Of a DNA stretch of 64,000 nucleotides, positions 63,711 through 64,000 are shown in pieces. Location: the NCBI GenBank assembly GCA_017794705.1, contig CP051235.1:1241010-1305009 (forward strand), in the 5' to 3' direction. The stretch comes from Devosia sp. (GTDB lineage: Bacteria; Pseudomonadota; Alphaproteobacteria; Rhizobiales; Devosiaceae). Below the pieces are notes generated by a model. It saw nothing but the letters and a program-made list of their open reading frames with translations, ran no database searches and was not told the DNA's origin. Numbering within the stretch: position 1 is the stretch's first letter; every line of letters begins with the position of its first letter. A program made the translations under genes and the position numbers.

Positions 63711-64000
63711 TCAGAAGCGGCAGTTCTCGGGCTGACGCAAGTCAACGGGCTGGAAGTGGAACCACTTGCGGATCAGAGGGGACGGCAACAGTGCATCAAT
63801 GTCCGCCGCACGGGTTTGCGCACTGACGTTGCTGAACCGCTCACCTTTCATTTCATAGCTAATGGTAGTGCCGGGATTTTCATGCAGATGCGCGAGGAGT
63901 TCCAGGTACACAATTCCGAAGCCTGTTTGTTTGTACCACTCCAGCCGCGGATCGCCGCCGCTGTCTTCGATGAGAGCGACGCTTTCGAGGTTGGTAAACG
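63711..64000 (-). CDS. Hypothetical protein, C-terminal part (runs off window end)
   Basis: The frame is open to the window edge on the minus strand; the last ~96 residues are seen. It reads LEWYKQTGFGIVYLELLAHL, TISYEMKGERF and DIDALLPSPLIRKWFHF, ending PENCRF. No family is recognised. It lies upstream of the LysR gene on the same strand with a 127-base gap, so it may or may not belong to the same unit. Confidence 0.6.
   Translation of the reverse strand, partial: FTNLESVALIEDSGGDPRLEWYKQTGFGIVYLELLAHLHENPGTTISYEMKGERFSNVSAQTRAADIDALLPSPLIRKWFHFQPVDLRQPENCRF

Overview
The window looks like chromosomal DNA of an alphaproteobacterium, most probably of the Hyphomicrobiales (rhizobial order). 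The evidence is a GC-rich sequence, a C4-pathway 5-aminolevulinate synthase, a class I lysyl-tRNA synthetase, a PodJ-like polarity protein, and the gene order murA / DUF2948 / hisD / UPF0262 / phosphatase / infA / maf / yacG / tRNA-Phe, which I know from that order. No replication origin, rRNA, prophage or CRISPR array was seen.

Layout. 1-5.9 kb: a sugar-alcohol (mannitol/sorbitol) uptake and oxidation operon (binding protein, two permeases, ATPase, start of mannitol dehydrogenase) behind a SorC-type regulator. 6-8.1 kb: a GGDEF-EAL c-di-GMP protein and tRNA-Phe. 8.3-14.7 kb: an SDR and the murA-to-yacG housekeeping block, in which UPF0262 and the low-molecular-weight phosphatase are joined into one reading frame. 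14.7-21 kb: tRNA-Thr, an OmpA-type lipoprotein, an SDR, and two tandem acyltransferase-like paralogs divergent from hemA across an FNR/FixK-type box. 21.2-24.3 kb: a FixJ-like regulator with a degenerate receiver, then a complete IS1595-family element carrying an HNH-like passenger gene and bounded by a 10-bp direct repeat. 24.4-47 kb: mostly core genes (mscL, PodJ-like, TauE/SafE set, ligase-associated helicase and PdeM, HD-GYP regulator, MATE pump, pyrD, S24 regulator, lysK, TerB, sterol desaturase, XagB-like glycosyltransferase, tRNA-Gly).

47-64 kb is the most unusual part: a PQQ-dehydrogenase region. It encodes a PQQ alcohol dehydrogenase with the Asp-x-Asp pair typical of lanthanide-dependent enzymes, a partner cytochrome c, and components of the Ped/Lut-type ABC system (permease, periplasmic binding protein, beta-propeller protein, ATPase) that other bacteria use for rare-earth uptake. 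These are interleaved with a second, NitT/TauT-like ABC transporter, a copper-ligand-free cupredoxin-like protein, and a tightly coupled four-gene module (SNase-like, ExbB/MotA-like, ExbD/MotB-like, unknown). A LysR regulator lies at the far end. A repeated element, TCCAAATAC, occurs upstream of the cytochrome, a membrane-protein gene and the LysR gene, with a weaker copy upstream of the dehydrogenase, suggesting a small regulon.

How they may work together: the periplasmic dehydrogenase would oxidise alcohols and pass electrons to the cytochrome; the Ped/Lut-like transporter would bring in the metal; the ExbB/ExbD-like pair could energise an outer-membrane or envelope process. The last two links are inference from neighbourhood and family.
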